From NCBI RefSeq assembly GCF_014636935.1, contig NZ_BMES01000002.1, forward strand, positions 1-64,000: a stretch of 64,000 nucleotides of DNA, in the 5' to 3' direction. Of the stretch, positions 60,805 through 64,000 are shown piece after piece (within the stretch, counting starts at the first letter, position 1; each line of letters opens with the position of its first letter). A model generated the notes under the pieces. The model was not told the DNA's origin, did no database searches, and saw nothing but the letters and a program-made list of their open reading frames with translations. This stretch comes from Alsobacter metallidurans. Its GTDB lineage: Bacteria; Pseudomonadota; Alphaproteobacteria; Rhizobiales; Beijerinckiaceae. A program made the position numbers and the translations under genes.

Positions 60805-61200
60805 TCAATCGTCCTCCGTGCCGAGCAGGACGATGCCGGCGATGATGATCGCGACGCCTGCCCAGCGGAGCGCGCCCACATGCTCCCCAAACAGCACGGC
60901 CGAGGCGGCCGTCACGCTGACATACACGATCGAGGTGAGCGGGAAGCCGAGGCTGAGCGGCATGCGATCCAGGATCGTCATCCAGGCGGCGAAGGATCCA
61001 AGATAGCCGATGACGCCGATCCATGCCCAGCCATTGGCTGCGGCGGCCCAAAGCCAAGCCTCCGGCGGCATGCCCTCCATGGCCGAGCCGGCCGCCTTGA
61101 GGGCGACCTGCGCGAGGGTTTCGCACACCACGAGGAACGTCCAGGCGACTCCAGCCAGGATCGACGGCCTATGGCCGCCAGCCTCGATGCGCTGGTTCAT
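60805..61200 (-). CDS. SMR/EamA-type small transporter (B)
   Basis: 131 residues from the ATG at 61,200, which overlaps the previous stop (ATGA). Four membrane helices; contains FLVVCETLAQVALKAAG, GYLGSFAAWMTILDRMPLSL and GFPLTSIVYVSVTAASAVLF. The pattern resembles half-size EamA proteins such as ArnE/ArnF. A second such gene lies at 63,189, so the two may form an asymmetric pair. Substrate unknown, perhaps a lipid intermediate. Confidence 0.82.
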   Translation of the reverse strand: MNQRIEAGGHRPSILAGVAWTFLVVCETLAQVALKAAGSAMEGMPPEAWLWAAAANGWAWIGVIGYLGSFAAWMTILDRMPLSLGFPLTSIVYVSVTAASAVLFGEHVGALRWAGVAIIIAGIVLLGTEDD

Positions 61201-62339
61201 GTCTGGCGCTCCATGAGGCTCGCGATGGCCGGATCGAAACGGTCGAGCCTCACGATCCGCGCCACCACGCGAAGGCAGGCGTTGATGACGCGATTGCGGT
61301 GCCGGAACAGCAGCCAGTTTGGCGACAGCCTGCAACCCAGCCTCAATTTGGAGACATAGAACGCCTGTCCGCTTTGATACGTCGGAATGCCGCGCTTCGC
61401 GCAGTACTCGATGTTCTCTATCCAGCTGATAAAATAGAGATTGTAGCGTCGCGCTGCCGGGTAGTGCATGCCGATGTACTTGTCGACGAGGTGGGTCGGC
61501 GTCTCGATCAACAAGTTGAACGCAACCAGCGCGTCTCCGGCCCAATACAGTACGATCGTGGCGTTGGGCATGTGGCGCAGCACCGCCGCGAAGTAGTTCG
61601 GCGGCAGGTGCTCGAATTGCAGGTCGCTATGCGCGACCGTCTCGGCGTAAAGCGCGCCAACGGCCTCGACTACGTCGTCGACGCATTGGCGCCGTTCCAC
61701 CCGGAGGTCTTCGCGTACGCGCATCTTGCGGCGGAGGTCCTTGCGCGTAGCACGGCTCAGCGTCGCCAGATATCCGTCGAGGCCGCCGGCCGGCATGTCC
61801 AGCATGCCGGTGGGCAGGCCAGGGATCGGCTGGTAGCCGCGTTCGTCCGTGATCCGTCGCCAGAGCGGCATGTCGCGCTCGCCGGCGTCCTTGACGGCCA
61901 TCAGCCCGCAACCTTCGGCGTCCGCCATGGCCTCGAAGGCGTCCAGCATCAGCGCCAGCAACTCCGGCTGACGCTCGGGCGGCGCCGTCGGCGCAAAGCC
62001 GATGTGGCAACGCTCCGCGACCGGTGACCCCAGGGCCGCGAGCCGCAACGTCATCAGCCAGGGCAGCGCGCGGCTGAGCATGCGGGTGATGCGCTTCAAC
62101 CCGCCCTGTACGGTGGTATCGAGTTCGTAGCGGGTGAGAAACGCCGGAACCACGGCCAGCACCTCGCCCTGGTCGCGTAGAACGACGTATCGCCAGTCGA
62201 AGCCTGGCGGCCCTGCCTCTTCCACGGCGCGATAGAAGGCCCAGGTCTCGGCTTCGCCCGGGAAGCAGCGATCCCAGTCTTCGCGAGCGACCGCCGCGAT
62301 GGACCGTTCTATCGTGGTGGTCGCGGAGGGTCGCCTCAT
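61197..62339 (-). CDS. FemAB/GNAT-like acyltransferase
   Basis: 380 residues. Two GNAT-fold halves are suggested. Landmarks: WRYVVLRDQGEVLAVVPAFL, CHIGFAPTAPPERQPELLAL, YLATLSRATRKDLRRKMR, HLPPNYFAAVLRHMPNATIV and a C-terminal KYIGMHYPAARRYNLYFISW. This matches the peptidoglycan/FemAB-like N-acyltransferase group (DUF482-related), soluble enzymes that use acyl donors on amino groups. Start and stop both overlap neighbours. Confidence 0.8.
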   Translation of the reverse strand: MRRPSATTTIERSIAAVAREDWDRCFPGEAETWAFYRAVEEAGPPGFDWRYVVLRDQGEVLAVVPAFLTRYELDTTVQGGLKRITRMLSRALPWLMTLRLAALGSPVAERCHIGFAPTAPPERQPELLALMLDAFEAMADAEGCGLMAVKDAGERDMPLWRRITDERGYQPIPGLPTGMLDMPAGGLDGYLATLSRATRKDLRRKMRVREDLRVERRQCVDDVVEAVGALYAETVAHSDLQFEHLPPNYFAAVLRHMPNATIVLYWAGDALVAFNLLIETPTHLVDKYIGMHYPAARRYNLYFISWIENIEYCAKRGIPTYQSGQAFYVSKLRLGCRLSPNWLLFRHRNRVINACLRVVARIVRLDRFDPAIASLMERQT

Positions 62340-63184
62340 CGCCCTTGCACCCGACGCAGCGGGATGGAGCCATGCCGAGCCGCCTGATGGGGCGCGTGGC
62401 GCCCCAGGAAGCCCAGCGAGTGTTCGATCAGCCGGCCCTTGTCCAGATCCAGCGTCACCATATGGTAGCTGTCATCCAGAATGATCTTCTCGACATTGCC
62501 GCCGAGGCGGCTCGCCAGGTAATCGGCATTGCGGAGGCTCGTCATGTCGTCCTCGCGCGCATGAACCACCAGCGTAGGCGTCCGTATGGCGGGCAGCGCC
62601 TTCTTCACGCGCGCGATCAGCTGGTGCAATTGAACGAGGCTGCCGCCCGGAGTGGCCGCGTTCCCCGCAGCCGCGCTGTCGCCCTGCTGCATGGAGCGCA
62701 TCAGGCGCCCACGCAGACGGTCGTCCTTGATTCCGTAGGGCGCGCTTTCGACAAAGCGGATCCATCGCGAGAACCCCAAGGCAAGCGCTGGCTTCAGGAA
62801 AACGCGCGTGCGCGGAATGGCCCAGCCATCGTAAAACAACGTGGTTGAGTACAGGAGTAGCCCCGCGACCTCGCCCGGCCGGTCGTGCGCGAGCTTGAGC
62901 GACAGCAGCGCTCCCATGGAAAGTCCGCCCACGAATACGGTCTGATGGCGCTCGCGAAGCCGGTCGAACGCCCGTTCGACGCTCCGGCTCCAGTCGCGCC
63001 AGCCGGTGCGCAGCAGGTCGTCCTCGGAACCGCAGTGGCCCGCAAGCTGCACGACATGCACCGTGTATCCCCGCCGCGCAAAGGCCTTAGCGACGCTGCG
63101 CATTTCGGAGGGCGTGCCGGTGAGCCCATGGATGAGCAGCACGGCGGTGGGGCCGCCCTCGAGTGTGAAGCTGTTGTCGTTCAT
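62336..63184 (-). CDS. Alpha/beta hydrolase, carboxylesterase-like
   Basis: 282 residues. LLIHGLTGTPSEMRSVAKAF, the nucleophile elbow GGLSMGALLSLKLA, TLVVHAREDDMTS and catalytic His in DSYHMVTLDLDK match the Est30/thermostable carboxylesterase group, cytosolic esterases of short or medium acyl esters. It starts 4 bases after the upstream SMR-type gene stop and overlaps the acyltransferase start by 4 bases. Confidence 0.88.
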   Translation of the reverse strand: MNDNSFTLEGGPTAVLLIHGLTGTPSEMRSVAKAFARRGYTVHVVQLAGHCGSEDDLLRTGWRDWSRSVERAFDRLRERHQTVFVGGLSMGALLSLKLAHDRPGEVAGLLLYSTTLFYDGWAIPRTRVFLKPALALGFSRWIRFVESAPYGIKDDRLRGRLMRSMQQGDSAAAGNAATPGGSLVQLHQLIARVKKALPAIRTPTLVVHAREDDMTSLRNADYLASRLGGNVEKIILDDSYHMVTLDLDKGRLIEHSLGFLGRHAPHQAARHGSIPLRRVQGR

Positions 63185-63188
63185 GTGG

Positions 63189-63545
63189 TTAATCCGTTCC
63201 GGCGCTGACGCACACCAGCGCCACCCCTAGGGTGATGACGGCGGCTCCGAGCCAGCGCCTGCCGGAGACGCGCTCGCCCAGAACGAGGCGGCTGGTGGCC
63301 AGCACGCCGCAATAGGCCAGCGCGGCCACCGGAAAGGCAACGCTGAGCGGCGCCATGGAGAGCACCGCCACCCACAGCAGGAGTTCGACCCCGTATGCGG
63401 CGACACCGGCGAGCGTCGCCGGACTAGTGACGACCCTGCGCCAAAGCGGTCCCTCAGCGCTGACGAGCCCCAGCTTGAAGGCCGTTTGGCCGGCCACATC
63501 CAGAACGATCGTCAGACCCAGCAGAAGTGCGAGGATGGGGCTCAC
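63189..63545 (-). CDS. SMR/EamA-type small transporter (A)
   Basis: 118 residues with four membrane helices. LTIVLDVAGQTAFKLGLVSA, ELLLWVAVLSMAPLSVAFPV and SRLVLGERVSGRRWLGAAVI match half-size EamA proteins. The start overlaps the stop of the upstream arginase-like gene. Together with the gene at 60,805 it could form a heterodimeric flippase or exporter. Confidence 0.82.
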   Translation of the reverse strand: MSPILALLLGLTIVLDVAGQTAFKLGLVSAEGPLWRRVVTSPATLAGVAAYGVELLLWVAVLSMAPLSVAFPVAALAYCGVLATSRLVLGERVSGRRWLGAAVITLGVALVCVSAGTD

Positions 63546-64000
63546 AACACGTGCTCCAGCAGGTCGAGCAGCCGTGCATTAACAACGGCGTTGATGGCCG
63601 TGGAAGCGGGCGGACGCCGTGGCTGGTCGAGCAGCGACTCTGTCCATTTCATCGGGTGACGATGTTGGGCGGGCGAGTAATCACCACAGATGTCAACGCC
63701 GGCCATTCTCCGCTCGATCGCGAGGCGAGATATAGCGCGTTCAAGGAATGCGAGTGGAAGCGCCCCTTGGTCCCAGTTGGTTGCTGCGTGTTCCGGCGCG
63801 AGGACGTCCTTGTCGATGGTGAGCCAAACAGATTTTGTCGGAATGGCTTCAAAGATCTCTCTAATCGCGAGATCCCAATCCTCATTGACCATGTTGCGCC
63901 AGTGAAGGCGACCATGCTCGACCACATGACCAGGGATTGGCTTAGCGGGGTCGCTCAGTTCCGTGGGTGAATGGTACCATGGATGGATCTCCAGGCGGCC
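63542..64000 (-). CDS. Arginase/ureohydrolase-like protein, partial
   Basis: The frame is open to the right edge of the window, so the start lies beyond 64,000; 152 C-terminal residues are present. VWLTIDKDVLAPEHAATNWD, then LERAISRLAIERRMAGVDIC resembles the metal-binding D-x-D region and C-terminal helix of arginase/agmatinase proteins, although the spacing differs from true arginases. It is the first visible gene of the minus-strand operon. Substrate unknown. Confidence 0.65.
   Translation of the reverse strand, partial: GRLEIHPWYHSPTELSDPAKPIPGHVVEHGRLHWRNMVNEDWDLAIREIFEAIPTKSVWLTIDKDVLAPEHAATNWDQGALPLAFLERAISRLAIERRMAGVDICGDYSPAQHRHPMKWTESLLDQPRRPPASTAINAVVNARLLDLLEHVL

Noticed and set aside
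59079-60845. Plus-strand frames antisense to the sensor kinase
   Set aside because: Kinase motifs on the minus strand are complete; the plus frames are Arg/His/Ala-rich shadows.

Overview
This is GC-rich DNA from an alphaproteobacterium. A hyphomicrobial lineage such as Methylobacteriaceae or a relative is my best guess. The evidence is the tRNA-fMet sequence, an Omp31-type porin opening with signal peptide plus AADLP, SRAP and MucR homologues, and glycine-zipper proteins ending in a DUF1236-like domain. The genus is inferred, not proven.

Left part (1-38,225). An intact tRNA-fMet lies at 144-220. Its last 45 bases are repeated exactly at 38,181-38,225, next to an intact P4-type tyrosine integrase (36,763-38,022). 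I read the 38 kb between the repeats as one genomic island. It is a mosaic: it also holds a 3' half of tRNA-Asp (4,433), a degenerate tRNA-Arg-like 3' half (29,228), a second recombinase module (5,756-9,135), and many gene fragments (DUF2971, MucR, an older integrase and others). Its cargo centres on a secretion locus at 9.4-29.0 kb: a TPR sulfotransferase; a regulatory block with a NarX-like kinase, two receiver-only proteins and a LuxR-type regulator; a 2,683-residue animal-haem-peroxidase/RTX protein; a type I secretion ABC protein; a second RTX protein; the membrane fusion protein; and an APS-kinase/nucleotidyltransferase fusion. The sulfotransferase and the peroxidase share a 32-bp upstream box. 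Small hypothetical genes, an SRAP protein and a divergent LysR/hydrolase pair fill 29-36.4 kb.

Middle (38.2-57 kb). A large serine recombinase whose last codons lie in the attR tRNA fragment is followed by a two-gene cassette of unknown function and a second copy of the tandem tyrosine-recombinase module. The upstream recombinase of that copy is frameshifted. Next come a pseudo-caspase with both catalytic residues replaced, small exported and membrane proteins, two more copies of the glycine-zipper gene (the first is in the island), a DUF4394 protein, a PAP2 phosphatase plus MFS transporter pair, small hypothetical genes and an outer-membrane porin.

Right end (56.4-64 kb). A long minus-strand operon with mostly 4-bp ATGA overlaps runs in from beyond the window: arginase-like protein (partial), SMR-type protein, alpha/beta hydrolase, FemAB/GNAT-like acyltransferase, second SMR-type protein, sensor kinase, sigma-54 response regulator, then cyclopropane-fatty-acid synthase. 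It suggests a regulated envelope or lipid-modification locus.

Most biologically striking: the haem-peroxidase/RTX secretion locus with its split regulators and shared promoter box, mobilised on a tRNA-fMet island. No CRISPR array was seen.
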